DNA of 64,000 bases from Sphingomonas sp. So64.6b (GTDB lineage Bacteria > Pseudomonadota > Alphaproteobacteria > Sphingomonadales > Sphingomonadaceae), in contig NZ_CP048817.1 in the NCBI RefSeq assembly GCF_014171475.1, positions 2,170,001-2,234,000 of the forward strand, read 5' to 3'. The translations under genes and the position numbers were made by a program. Under the pieces are notes generated by a model, which was not told the origin of the DNA, ran no database searches, and was given only the letters and a program-made list of their open reading frames with translations. The number at the start of each line of letters is the position of its first letter. Within the stretch, counting starts at the first letter, position 1. Shown here in pieces: positions 46,121 through 55,055 of the stretch.

Positions 46121-46653
46121 GCCACCATATCCGCCGGTTTGCGGCGGCCGATCGCGACGCCATGCTCGCCTTTGCCGAAACCCTGCCGGAACACGACCTG
46201 CTGTTCCTCGGCCGCGATCTCAAACATCCACGCGTGGTCGAAGCATGGATCGCTGCGATCGAGGAAGGCTGGATCGATAGCCTGGTTGCGGAGGATGGCG
46301 GCAAGTTCGTCGGCACCGCCGCATTGGTACGCGATCCGCTCGGCTGGAGCGCGCATGTCGGTGAAATCCGCCTGCTCGTCTCACCGGGCAAGCGTGGCGC
46401 CGGACTCGGCCGCGACCTGCTCGAAGCGATCTATAGCATCGCAATGGAACGTGGCGTCGAAAAGCTCACCGCGCAGATGACCCCCGACCAGATCGGCTCG
46501 GTCATGCTGTTCGAAAGCCTCGGTTTCCGCGCCGAAGCACTGCTGCGCGACCATGTCCGTGACCGCGCCGGCAACCCGCATGATCTCGCCATTCTCAGCC
46601 ACGACATTGCGCGCGTCGCTGCACAGCATCGGGCGTTCGGCCTGGACGAATGA
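46117..46653 (+). CDS. GNAT-family acetyltransferase
   Basis: A 178-residue GCN5-related acetyltransferase. It has the acetyl-CoA-binding core (HVGEIRLLVSPGKRGAGLGRDLLEAIYSIAMERGVEKLTAQM) with the RGxGxG-type loop, and a C-terminal strand-helix (SVMLFESLGFRAEALLRDHVRD). The acceptor is unknown. The ATG overlaps the phaC stop as ATGA, so it is co-translated with the synthase. A role in modifying a granule or lipid-metabolism protein is conceivable but not shown by sequence. Confidence 0.88.
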   Translation: MSHHIRRFAAADRDAMLAFAETLPEHDLLFLGRDLKHPRVVEAWIAAIEEGWIDSLVAEDGGKFVGTAALVRDPLGWSAHVGEIRLLVSPGKRGAGLGRDLLEAIYSIAMERGVEKLTAQMTPDQIGSVMLFESLGFRAEALLRDHVRDRAGNPHDLAILSHDIARVAAQHRAFGLDE

Positions 46654-46704
46654 ACAATATCTCCATCCGGCGCATTTAGACCGGAGTCTCGGAAAGGAAA
46701 TTTG

Positions 46705-47499
46705 ATGGCAAGTCAGGTACATAATGGCGAAGCGATCCGCGCGCCGTCCGCGCTGCTCGCGTTAACCGAGCTGCCGCGAGCGCTGGCCGAATTCACTTCA
46801 CTTGGCCTTGCCGCACCGATCCTGGCCACTGCGCCACGCGGCGACGGGCATCCGGTGCTGGTCCTCCCAGGCTTCGTGACCTCTGATGTTTCGACCATGG
46901 TGTTGCGCAAGTTCCTCACCGGGCTGGGCTATGAAGCGCACGCGTGGGAACTCGGGCGTAACCTTGGTCCCAAAGCGATCGGCCGTGAGGGTGAGAAGCT
47001 CGTGGCGCGGCTGAAAGCCGTTCACGAACTGACCGGGCAAAAGGTCAGCATCGTCGGCTGGAGTTTGGGCGGCGTAATGGCACGCCAGCTCTCGCGCCGA
47101 GCGCCGGAAACCGTGCGACAGGTTATCACCCTCGGTTCGCCCTTCACCGGTTCGCCACGCGCGACTAACGCGTGGCGCGCTTATCAGGTGCTGACCGGAC
47201 ATCATGTCGATAGCGACGATGCCCGGTCCCAGATGCGCGAAAGCGAGGCGCCGCCGCCGGTTCCCTCAACCTCGATCTTCACGCGTGAGGACGGTGTCGT
47301 TGCGTGGCAGAACTGCATCGAACCACGCGATGCACAGACCGACAATATCCAGGTCCATGGCAGCCATTGCGGCCTCGGCGTCAATCCGGCGGTACTCTAC
47401 GCCATCGCCGATCGGCTGGCGCAAGCCGATGGCGACTGGCACCCGTTCGAACGGAGCGGGTTGAAGGCACTGGTCTATCCATTCGCGGGACACGCCTAA
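46705..47499 (+). CDS. Alpha/beta-hydrolase, esterase/lipase-like
   Basis: A 264-residue cytosolic hydrolase. The oxyanion-side strand is VLVLPGFVTSD, and the nucleophile elbow is IVGWSLGGVMAR with Ser in GWSLG. The catalytic His is probably in VHGSHCGLGVNP and an acid lies between. The location behind phaC and before a phasin and wax ester synthase suggests a role in turning over storage lipid or polyester, which is inference. The ATG at 46705 has a good AAGGAAA site. A hairpin repeat lies just past the stop. Confidence 0.85.
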   Translation: MASQVHNGEAIRAPSALLALTELPRALAEFTSLGLAAPILATAPRGDGHPVLVLPGFVTSDVSTMVLRKFLTGLGYEAHAWELGRNLGPKAIGREGEKLVARLKAVHELTGQKVSIVGWSLGGVMARQLSRRAPETVRQVITLGSPFTGSPRATNAWRAYQVLTGHHVDSDDARSQMRESEAPPPVPSTSIFTREDGVVAWQNCIEPRDAQTDNIQVHGSHCGLGVNPAVLYAIADRLAQADGDWHPFERSGLKALVYPFAGHA

Positions 47500-47504
47500 C
47501 CCTT

Positions 47505-47529
47505 ACTCCTCCCCGTGCCGGGGAGGAGT
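47505..47529. repeat. ACTCCTCCCCG hairpin repeat, copy 1
   Basis: ACTCCTCCCCG (47505-47515) pairs perfectly with CGGGGAGGAGT (47519-47529) around TGC. It fills the gap between two convergent genes and could act as a bidirectional transcription barrier. A second, slightly longer copy lies at 61292-61322. Confidence 0.7.
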
Positions 47530-47531
47530 AG

Positions 47532-47882
47532 TCAATCCTTGCTGCGGAACGGCGCGACGGCGTCCTTGCCGAATTGCATGATGAGTTCGCCGATTTCGCG
47601 CGCCTGCCCCATGCTGCGGCTGCCCTGGTCGCGGATGAAGTCGCCCTGGATCTTCATCACTTCCGACACGTCCTTGGCCTGCGCTGCGGCGCGCATTGCG
47701 GCGAACGCTTCGCGCGTGTTCTGTTCGGCCTGATCGAGCATCTTCAGGCCAACCGCTGAACTGCCCTCGGCGAGCCTCTTACCCGATGACTGCATCGCTT
47801 CGCCGGCCTTTTTCGCTGGATCGATCACGCGTTCGTTGAGCGTGTCCTTGACCTTGTCGGTGGTGCTTTTCTTGTCGGCCAT
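47532..47882 (-). CDS. Phasin-family granule-associated protein
   Basis: A 116-residue phasin. It has a basic N-terminus, then amphipathic helices with the family pattern (SAVGLKMLDQAEQNTREAFAAMRAAAQAKDVSEVMKIQGDFIRDQGSRSMGQAREIGELIMQFGKDAVAPF). Phasins coat PHA granules and set their size and number. The ATG at 47882 overlaps the wax ester synthase stop (TGATG), so granule coat and neutral-lipid synthesis are co-expressed. The frame continues upstream but that part is within the preceding gene. Confidence 0.9.
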   Translation of the reverse strand: MADKKSTTDKVKDTLNERVIDPAKKAGEAMQSSGKRLAEGSSAVGLKMLDQAEQNTREAFAAMRAAAQAKDVSEVMKIQGDFIRDQGSRSMGQAREIGELIMQFGKDAVAPFRSKD

Positions 47883-49474
47883 CACTTTGCTCCTTGCTTG
47901 CGGACTGCCGGTTTCCGGCTTGTAGCGGTCTTTGCCGCGGGTTTCCTTGGGACGACTGGTTTGGCGACGGATTTGGGTCCAGCTTTGGGCTTGGACGCCG
48001 CCTTGGATCCGAATGCGGCTTTGGGTTTGATCGCCGCGGCCGGTTTGGCGGTCGGTGCGCCGATAGTCGCCGCCTTCAACGCATCGAAAGATGATCGCAG
48101 CGCCGCCGCATAATTCTGTGGATCGGGCATCATATCGCGGTCGCAAGTGAACGAGATCGCGATCGTATCGCCGTATGAATAGACCGGGTTGATCAGCCCC
48201 ATCGAATCGAACACCGGCGCCGTACCGTACATCCCCACCATGCGCGCGCCGCAGAAATACATCGGCACGCGGCTGCCGGGCACATTGGTGACGACGGTGT
48301 TGAACACCGGCGCATGCGTGTTGGCCGCCCCGACCCGAGTATACAGCCGCGCCGCCAGCCCGGCGAGGCCCGACGGGATCAACTGGCTGTAATCAGCCAA
48401 AGTGCGTGCGCCGACCGCGTTGGTCATCGCCTTGGAGTTGACCGCCTGGTCATGGACATTTTGCAGTCGCTCCAGGGGGTCGGCGATATGCGTACCGAGC
48501 GGGATGACCATCGCCGAAACAAGGTTGCCAAGCGCCGCCTTCTCGCCCTCGCCGCGGACCGAAATCGGCGCCATCGCGGTCAGCGATTCATTGGGCAATT
48601 CGCCCTTGTCGTCGAGATATTGCCGCAGGCCGCCGCCGACGATCGCCAGGATCACGTCATTGACCGTCGCATCGGCCACCGCCTCCTTCATCGCGCGGAT
48701 ATCGGCGAGCTTGAACGGCACCGCATCCCAGACGCGATGCGCCGACACCTTACCGTTGAAGCGCGTCTTCGGCGCCATTTTGGTGTTGGCGATGCTGACA
48801 TCGCCCTTGCTCACTGTCGCGGCGAGCTTGGCCATGCCGGGCAGCGACCGGCCGATCGTCTCCATCACGCGCATCGGCTGGCGCAGAGAATTGAAATAGC
48901 TCCGTGTCAGCAGATCCGCGACATTGGGCATATTCTCCGGTCGCCAGTCATCGGCCTTTTCCGGCGGCTTCATGCTCGCATCGAGATCATGCACCGCGGC
49001 CGACATCTCGACTCCCGACATGCCGTCGATCGCAGCATGGTGAACCTTGGAGACCAGCGCGAAACAGCCCGGCGGCAGGCCTTCGACATTGTCGAGGCCC
49101 TCGACGATGGTGAATTCCCATAACGGCTTGTTGAGGTCCATCGGCCGCGAATGGAGCCGCGCAACCTGGATGCATAATTGCCGCCAGTCGCCCGGCTTGG
49201 GCAATGCGATGTGGCGGACATGGAATTCGATGTCGAACTCGGGGTCCTCGATCCAGTAGGGATGGTCGAGATCGAACGGCACCCGCACCAGTCGCTGACG
49301 AAAACTGCGCGCGCCACCCAGCCGGCTTTCGATGAAGCTCAGCACATCCTTGAAGCGCACGAAGCCGCCCGGCGCGGTCGACGGGTCGTAGATGCCGACC
49401 GAGCCGATGTGCATCGGCGTATGCGGCGTCTCCAGATAGACGAACGAAGCATCCTGGCCCGACAGTTGCAGCAT
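47882..49474 (-). CDS. Wax ester synthase / diacylglycerol acyltransferase with basic C-terminal tail
   Basis: A 530-residue WS/DGAT-family acyltransferase that esterifies fatty alcohols or diacylglycerol with acyl-CoA. The catalytic HHxxxDG motif is intact (KVHHAAIDGMSG), and the conserved MLQLSGQDASFVYLETPHTPMHIG start and NVPGSRVPMYFCGARM and GLINPVYSYGDTIAISFTCD segments are typical. The last 60 residues are a histone-H1-like Ala/Lys/Pro tail, unusual for the family. The open frame begins with GTG at 49477; the ATG at 49474 fits GGGGAGAG better. The phasin gene follows with a one-base overlap. Confidence 0.92.
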   Translation of the reverse strand: MLQLSGQDASFVYLETPHTPMHIGSVGIYDPSTAPGGFVRFKDVLSFIESRLGGARSFRQRLVRVPFDLDHPYWIEDPEFDIEFHVRHIALPKPGDWRQLCIQVARLHSRPMDLNKPLWEFTIVEGLDNVEGLPPGCFALVSKVHHAAIDGMSGVEMSAAVHDLDASMKPPEKADDWRPENMPNVADLLTRSYFNSLRQPMRVMETIGRSLPGMAKLAATVSKGDVSIANTKMAPKTRFNGKVSAHRVWDAVPFKLADIRAMKEAVADATVNDVILAIVGGGLRQYLDDKGELPNESLTAMAPISVRGEGEKAALGNLVSAMVIPLGTHIADPLERLQNVHDQAVNSKAMTNAVGARTLADYSQLIPSGLAGLAARLYTRVGAANTHAPVFNTVVTNVPGSRVPMYFCGARMVGMYGTAPVFDSMGLINPVYSYGDTIAISFTCDRDMMPDPQNYAAALRSSFDALKAATIGAPTAKPAAAIKPKAAFGSKAASKPKAGPKSVAKPVVPRKPAAKTATSRKPAVRKQGAK

Positions 49475-49551
49475 CACACTCTCCCCGTTCCGCCCGCTTT
49501 GCGGTGCTATTATTCGATCAACTCACCCACTCGCCGGAATGTCACTCGGCA

Positions 49552-52500
49552 TCACTTGCCGAACCCGAACACGTCCTGGTGGAAACGCCCGTTCTCGATC
49601 AAAGTCTCAAGCCATTCCGACCCCTGCGCATGCTCGTCGCCGATCTGCTGCATCTGGATCCGGATCAACGTGTCGCGCACTGCCGGCGCCATGAAGCGCC
49701 CGTCGCCGCACAGATAGATATGTGCGCCCGCCTGGATCGCCGCCCAGACCCGCTCCTGCTCAGCCCACAGCGCGTCCTGGACGAACTTCCACGGATGGCT
49801 CTCCACCGTCGAGAAAGCGAGATAGGGATCGATCACGCCTTGCTTTGCCCAAGCCTCGATCTCGTCGCGGCAGAACCAGTCATGATCGGGGTGACGACAG
49901 CCGAAGAACAACAGACTTTGCGCGACTTCTTCGCCCGCCGCTTTCTGGCTGCTACGTTCCTGAATGAAGCCGCGCAGCGGCGCAAAGCCGGTGCCGGGGC
50001 CGATCAGGATCATCGGCACGGTCGGATCGGCGGGCGGCGCGAACGGCGGATTGGGCCGCCGAACATAGCCGAAGACATGATCGCCCGCCGCGACGCCCTG
50101 CATATAGCCGCTGGCAAACCCCCGATGCTCGCCAAGGCCGGACCAGGCGGGCGCCGCCATGGTGCCGACGATCAGGTCGGCGATCTCAGGCTCGATCAGC
50201 GGGCTCGAGGCAATCGAATAGAAACGCGGTGCAATCGCTGCCGAAAGCTCGACCAGGCTGTCGAGCGATAATTCGGCGGCCGGATGATGATCGAGCAGAT
50301 CGAGCAAGGTCAGCCTTTTGCCTGCGACCTCAGCATCGTAAGTCTCCTCGAGCTGCGCCAGCGCGCGCTTGGTGTTGGGACAGCGCGTCTGCGCAGCGAT
50401 CACGCCAAGCGCGCGCCTGGGCAACGGATCGGACAGTTCGACGAAATCGGTCAGTAACTGCCGCACCGTCACGGTCTGACCGAGCGGCAAATGCTTGAAC
50501 CGCCCACCCTGCCCATCGACGCGCAGTTGGGCAGCACCCGCCAACCCGAGCCGCTCGATCGCGCGCGTCACCAGTTCGGGGCGGTTGCGCGCATAGACCG
50601 CGATATGGTCGCCGCTGTGATAATGCTGCCCGTCGGGCAAACGGATGCGGATGAAGCGAGTCGAAGGCCGGGGCAGCTCCTTGGCAAAATCCCATAACCC
50701 GTCGGCGGGCCGGATCATCTCGTCATTGGCGACGATCTCCAGTCGCTGGGCATGTTCGGGCAATGCCTGCGCGCGCACCTCCGACATATCGACCGCCCGC
50801 AGCGACAGGGTCGAGGTCGCCTCGCTCGGCTCAGCCTCGCTGCCCAACGCCTTCCACAGATCGCGCACGAAGCCGGCGACCGCGCCATCGAAATCGCCCT
50901 GCCCATCGGCTTCCGCACGGGGCAGCAACCGCGTCCCCCCGGCGGCTTCGATCGCGGCGTCAACGCGCTTGGGGAAATTCTGGTAATTGGGCCATTGTGA
51001 ATTGCCGATGCCGAGCACGGCAAAACGCGCGCCCGACCAATCCGCGCCGTCGAACGCGCCGGCATCGAGCCCGCGCTCGACCTCGATCGCGCTGTCCGGC
51101 GCACGGCCATTATAAGTCGCAGTCACCACCACGATGACCTTGTCCTCGGGCTCGGCGCCACCCTTGAAGCTCTCATCCATCGACCGGACGATGGTCTCGA
51201 ACCCGTCGAGATTGGCGCGTGCCGCGATCTCCTCGGCAATGTCGCGCGCCGTTCCCAGGCTCGATCCATAGATCACCGCGAAACGCTGGCCGCTGCCCGA
51301 GACCGTTGCGACCGGCGCTTCCTGGTCCACCGTTTCCAACGCGTGCGCCTGCGTGATCCGCTCGTGCGGCTGACGCAGGCGCACGCGCATGTAGAATTCG
51401 TCGGGCTTGATCGACAGAGTCTCCTTGATGCGCAGCCGATAATTGTGCGGATCGCTGATCGCGAATTTCTGCAGGATCATGGCCAGCGCCATCTTCGCCT
51501 CGACCATCGCGAACTGCCGGCCGATGCACGCACGCTCGCCATTGCCGAATGGCTTATAGGCATGCGGATGTCGCGCTGCCTCGGCTTCGGGCAGCCAGCG
51601 GTCAATGTCGAACTCGTCCGGATCCTCCCAGACGCTCGGATCCCGGTGCAGCCCGGGCGAGAAGACGTTGATGGGGCGATCCTTGCGCACCGTGTAATGC
51701 CCGCCGATCACTTCGTCCTCATAAGGCGCCAGCGTGAAGGCGGGCGCGGTCGGCCAGAGCCGCATCGCTTCCTTCAGGATGCGTTCGATCACTTCCAGCT
51801 TGGCTATGTCGCTGTAATCGGGCCGTTTGCCTCCCGGCAGCACGCGGTCGATCTCGGCATAGGCCTGGGCCAGCACATGCGGATGACGCAGCAGCAAATG
51901 CTGCGAGAAGGTCAGCAGGCCGGATGTCGTCTCATGCCCGGCGATCAGGAAAGTCAGCACCTGATAGCGGATATTGATATCGTCCAGCCCCTCGCCCGTT
52001 TCCGGGTCGATCGCGCTGACCATCAGGTTGAGCAAATCCTTGCCGTCGTTCGGATTTTTGCGGCGTTCGGCGATGATACCGTCGACCAGCGCATTCATCT
52101 CGGCGATGTCCGCTTCATACTGACGCTCGGCCTTTTTGGCGAAGCGCTGCTGGATCGGCATCCGCGTGATCATGTTGAGCGATTCGCCCAGCACCCGCGC
52201 CAATGCCTCGAGGAAACTGTCGAGTTCCTCCTTCTCGAAGCTGTCGAAACGATGTCCGAACCCGGCGATCGCGATCGAATCGAGCGTGAAACGAGTCATG
52301 TCGTCGGCGACTAGGACATCGGTGCCCGACAATCGGCTCCATTTCGCGACCATCTGATCGGCGACCTCAAGCATCATGTCGTAATAGCCGCGCATCGCGC
52401 GCTGGCTGAATGCGGGCAGCAGGATGCGGTGCGCCTTGCCCCAATTGGGTTCTTCGCTGAACGCGGTGAACAGCCCGTCCCCGGCGAATTTGCGCACCAC

Positions 52501-52752
52501 ACGCAGGCCCGGCCCCGGCATCTTGCGGAAGCGCGTCTCGTCGCACAGCTCGGCGACCAGATCGGGGCTGGTGACGAACAGCCCTACGCGGCTGCCGAAT
52601 CTCAGTTTGAAGATGCCGCCGGGAAATTCGCGGCTGACGCGCAGCAGGTATCCGATGAGTCCCGACCGGGCGATCTGATGAAGATGTCCAACGACCGGCA
52701 GCCCTGGCGGCGACGGTATCGTCGGCCGATCAACCGCGGGAGCTGTCGCCAT
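49552..52752 (-). CDS. Self-sufficient cytochrome P450/P450 reductase (CYP102/BM3-like)
   Basis: A 1066-residue fusion. Residues 1-470 are a P450: I-helix AGHETT, ExxR in LKEAMR, and the haem cysteine Cys409 in PFGNGERACIG. The active-site stretch FAGDGLFTAF matches that of P450 BM3, with Phe95 in the place of Phe87. Residues about 487-630 are an FMN flavodoxin domain (YGSSLGTARDIAEEIA, slightly shorter than in BM3; TATYNGRAPD). Residues about 680-1066 are an FAD/NADPH reductase (PRFYSIASSP, GPGTGFAPLRGF, YLCGDGRFM). Such enzymes hydroxylate fatty acids near the omega end. It lies beside the wax ester synthase, same strand. RBS AGAGGTG. Confidence 0.96.
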   Translation of the reverse strand: MATAPAVDRPTIPSPPGLPVVGHLHQIARSGLIGYLLRVSREFPGGIFKLRFGSRVGLFVTSPDLVAELCDETRFRKMPGPGLRVVRKFAGDGLFTAFSEEPNWGKAHRILLPAFSQRAMRGYYDMMLEVADQMVAKWSRLSGTDVLVADDMTRFTLDSIAIAGFGHRFDSFEKEELDSFLEALARVLGESLNMITRMPIQQRFAKKAERQYEADIAEMNALVDGIIAERRKNPNDGKDLLNLMVSAIDPETGEGLDDINIRYQVLTFLIAGHETTSGLLTFSQHLLLRHPHVLAQAYAEIDRVLPGGKRPDYSDIAKLEVIERILKEAMRLWPTAPAFTLAPYEDEVIGGHYTVRKDRPINVFSPGLHRDPSVWEDPDEFDIDRWLPEAEAARHPHAYKPFGNGERACIGRQFAMVEAKMALAMILQKFAISDPHNYRLRIKETLSIKPDEFYMRVRLRQPHERITQAHALETVDQEAPVATVSGSGQRFAVIYGSSLGTARDIAEEIAARANLDGFETIVRSMDESFKGGAEPEDKVIVVVTATYNGRAPDSAIEVERGLDAGAFDGADWSGARFAVLGIGNSQWPNYQNFPKRVDAAIEAAGGTRLLPRAEADGQGDFDGAVAGFVRDLWKALGSEAEPSEATSTLSLRAVDMSEVRAQALPEHAQRLEIVANDEMIRPADGLWDFAKELPRPSTRFIRIRLPDGQHYHSGDHIAVYARNRPELVTRAIERLGLAGAAQLRVDGQGGRFKHLPLGQTVTVRQLLTDFVELSDPLPRRALGVIAAQTRCPNTKRALAQLEETYDAEVAGKRLTLLDLLDHHPAAELSLDSLVELSAAIAPRFYSIASSPLIEPEIADLIVGTMAAPAWSGLGEHRGFASGYMQGVAAGDHVFGYVRRPNPPFAPPADPTVPMILIGPGTGFAPLRGFIQERSSQKAAGEEVAQSLLFFGCRHPDHDWFCRDEIEAWAKQGVIDPYLAFSTVESHPWKFVQDALWAEQERVWAAIQAGAHIYLCGDGRFMAPAVRDTLIRIQMQQIGDEHAQGSEWLETLIENGRFHQDVFGFGK

Positions 52753-52850
52753 CCATCACCTCTGCTATTCTTCTTGCCGCACATCAACACAGTGCAAGGC
52801 CCCACGCAACCGGAGCGACGGAATAACGCCGGGAGAGCGAGCTGATCCGG

Positions 52851-53063
52851 TCAGAGCCCGTGTTCGCCCGCCTTGGTCGAAATATCCGCCCCTGGCAGGT
52901 CGATCCGCCTCACCCAGCCATCCTCCGTCTTCACCATACTCGCGCCGCATCCGATACACACGCTGCGCCACATCTTCTGAACACGCCGGACATTATTGCC
53001 GTCGCGACGATGATGGCCAAACCTGCAGGCGATTTTCTGAAACACCCCGATTCTCGGGGCCAT
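52851..53063 (-). CDS. Small basic protein with CxxC zinc-ribbon-like motif
   Basis: A 70-residue protein. The sequence CRFGHHRRDGNNVRRVQKMWRSVCIGCGASMVKTEDGWVRR has an N-terminal Cys/His pair and a CxxC, consistent with a small zinc-binding ribbon. The frame opens with TTG at 53081; the ATG at 53063 is preferred. It sits upstream of the P450 gene on the same strand with a gap of about 100 bases. I believe similar small proteins occur in other sphingomonads, but their function is unknown to me. The ribosome-binding site is weak. Confidence 0.55.
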   Translation of the reverse strand: MAPRIGVFQKIACRFGHHRRDGNNVRRVQKMWRSVCIGCGASMVKTEDGWVRRIDLPGADISTKAGEHGL

Positions 53064-53279
53064 CTTTTTTGCTTCTGTCAACGCGACCCTCCCCTGTTAT
53101 TCCGGCCCCCGCCGGCATGTCCTTCCCGGGACGAACCGAGCCTAGTGTGCCGACGAGCCGAAGCGAAGCGTTTAAATTTCGCGGGACGATTTTGCGCGAA
53201 AACCTTAACGCGCTTTCAACCCGGCCCGTGCCAGATGACGCGGCAGCTTTCGGAAGCTGTTTTTGAATCAGGGCCTTTC

Positions 53280-54449
53280 ATGTCGATCGACCGCCGGTCC
53301 CAGCCTGTATTTCCACTGACGCAATTGCCCCATGTCGCCACGACATTGGGTCTGTCGGCGCTGATCCTAATTGGCCTCTGGCCGCTTACCGGCAACGATA
53401 TGGCCAGTTTTCTGCTGCCTTGGTTCGATCATATCGTCGCGACCGGGCCAGTGGCTTCCTTCTCCACTCCTTTTTCGAACTACAGCCCACCCTATCTTTA
53501 TTTGTTGGCGGCAATCACGCCGTTTTCCGCCGTTGTGCCGGCGATGACTCTGATCAAGCTTTTGTCTCTGCTCGGTACTGCTGCACTCGCGCTCGCCGCG
53601 CGCCATTTGCTGCGCCTGCTTGGCGTAACAGACGCCAACCGCGCCGCCGCGCTGGTCTTCGCCCTGCCCACCGTCGCGCTCAACACCGGCCTGATGGGCC
53701 AGTGCGATGCGATGTGGGCCGCCCCGTGCCTTATGGCGTTGGCCGCCGCACTTCGACGGCGGCACGTCGCAATGCTCGCTTGGTGCGGCCTCGCGCTCGC
53801 CTTCAAGGTTCAGGCCCTGCTGGTCGCGCCCTTCTTCCTCGCCCTTTTGATCAATCGCCGCGTGCCGATCCGCCTGTGGCCAATCATGCCGCTCACGACC
53901 GTGATAATGATGCTCCCCGCCTGGGCGGCCGGCTGGCCTGCTGCAGATCTTGCAACGGTCTATCTACGCCAGGCAGATACCTATGATGGCTTGGCGCTCA
54001 AAGCACCCAATATCTGGGCGATCCTGCAGGAGCTGCCGCTCGGCGGTCTGCCCATGCTTGGCCTCGCCCTTGCCGCCGCGATCGGCGCGAGCGTCGCCTA
54101 TATCGCCCGTTTTTCGACGCAGCCGCTGACCGACAGGACGATCGTCTCCGTAGCGTTGCTGGCCACATTGCTGACCACGGGTCTGCTCCCGCGCATGCAT
54201 GAGCGCTATTTCTTCCTCGCCGACGTCCTTGCCCTGATTATGGCCCTTGTCATCCGCGACCGGTCCAGTGTGCGGATCGCGGTGCTGGTCCAGGCCGGAT
54301 CGATACTTGGCATCGTCAATTACATCACGGGGATCAATGCAATGGCGATAATCGGGGCATTCGCGATGATCGCGGCGACCGTCCAACTCGCCCGCCCACT
54401 GCTGAAACCGGCCGCAAACGACAATCCCCTTATCGCGCGCACGGCCTGA
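53280..54449 (+). CDS. Polytopic membrane glycosyltransferase-like protein
   Basis: A 389-residue protein with about ten membrane helices. The pattern recalls lipid-linked-sugar glycosyltransferases (GT87/mannosyltransferase-like): an acidic residue in the first extramembrane loop (WPLTGNDMASFLLPWFDHI), followed by NYSPPYLYLL, and a conserved MGQCDAMWAAPCLMALAA and PRMHERYFFLADVLAL motif. It should use a polyprenyl-phosphate sugar at the outer face of the inner membrane; the acceptor is unknown. ATG 53280 is chosen over the far upstream opening; an ATG at 53235 is also possible. A bactofilin gene follows. Confidence 0.75.
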   Translation: MSIDRRSQPVFPLTQLPHVATTLGLSALILIGLWPLTGNDMASFLLPWFDHIVATGPVASFSTPFSNYSPPYLYLLAAITPFSAVVPAMTLIKLLSLLGTAALALAARHLLRLLGVTDANRAAALVFALPTVALNTGLMGQCDAMWAAPCLMALAAALRRRHVAMLAWCGLALAFKVQALLVAPFFLALLINRRVPIRLWPIMPLTTVIMMLPAWAAGWPAADLATVYLRQADTYDGLALKAPNIWAILQELPLGGLPMLGLALAAAIGASVAYIARFSTQPLTDRTIVSVALLATLLTTGLLPRMHERYFFLADVLALIMALVIRDRSSVRIAVLVQAGSILGIVNYITGINAMAIIGAFAMIAATVQLARPLLKPAANDNPLIARTA

Positions 54450-54529
54450 CGATCTTCGTTACGGCAAGGGGCTCAATCCATGATACGTCCACGGCCGATT
54501 CGTGGATTCGAGAGCGGGGGTTCAATTCG

Positions 54530-55033
54530 ATGTTCAACAGCAACAAGGGCACGCGTGACACAAGCACGGCTCTTCCCACGGCGGCGCAACTCCAGGCGTC
54601 GGGCGGCAAGCGCGGCATGTTCTCGGTCCTTGGTCCCGATGTCGTCGTCACCGGCAATATCGCGGCAAGCGCCGACCTCCATATTGATGGCCGGGTAGAA
54701 GGCGATGTCGATTGCAACAGCCTCGTTCAGGGCACCGACAGCCGGATCGTCGGTTCGGTAAAGGCCGACACCGCGCGCCTGGCCGGAACGATTGAGGGCT
54801 CCGTATCGGTGCGTCAGCTGACCATCGAGCGGGCCGCGCGGATCATCGGCGATGTCGAATATGAGACGGTCGCGATCGAAAATGGGGCGTCGATCGACGG
54901 TCGCCTGAAACATGTCGCGGCCGATGCCGGCGCGCGTGTGTTTGACCGGACCGCGCCGACTGTGCCGACACTTGTCAGCGCGCCGGACGAAGATCAGCGC
55001 CTCTTTAGTTCCAATGACGTGGCGGCCGCCTGA
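54530..55033 (+). CDS. Bactofilin (polymer-forming cytoskeletal protein)
   Basis: A 167-residue bactofilin. The core (residues about 35-140) is the right-handed beta-helix with its repeated short strands: GPDVVVTGNIAASADLHIDGRVEGDVDCNSLVQGTDSRIVGSVKADTARLAGTIEGSVSVRQLTIERAARIIGDVEYETVAIENGASIDGRL. The flexible termini are typical. Bactofilins form nucleotide-free filaments at the membrane that position envelope enzymes. It sits 80 bases after the glycosyltransferase-like gene on the same strand, which fits a link to envelope synthesis. Confidence 0.93.
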   Translation: MFNSNKGTRDTSTALPTAAQLQASGGKRGMFSVLGPDVVVTGNIAASADLHIDGRVEGDVDCNSLVQGTDSRIVGSVKADTARLAGTIEGSVSVRQLTIERAARIIGDVEYETVAIENGASIDGRLKHVAADAGARVFDRTAPTVPTLVSAPDEDQRLFSSNDVAAA

Positions 55034-55055
55034 CGGCTTCCGCCTGACCGGCGAT

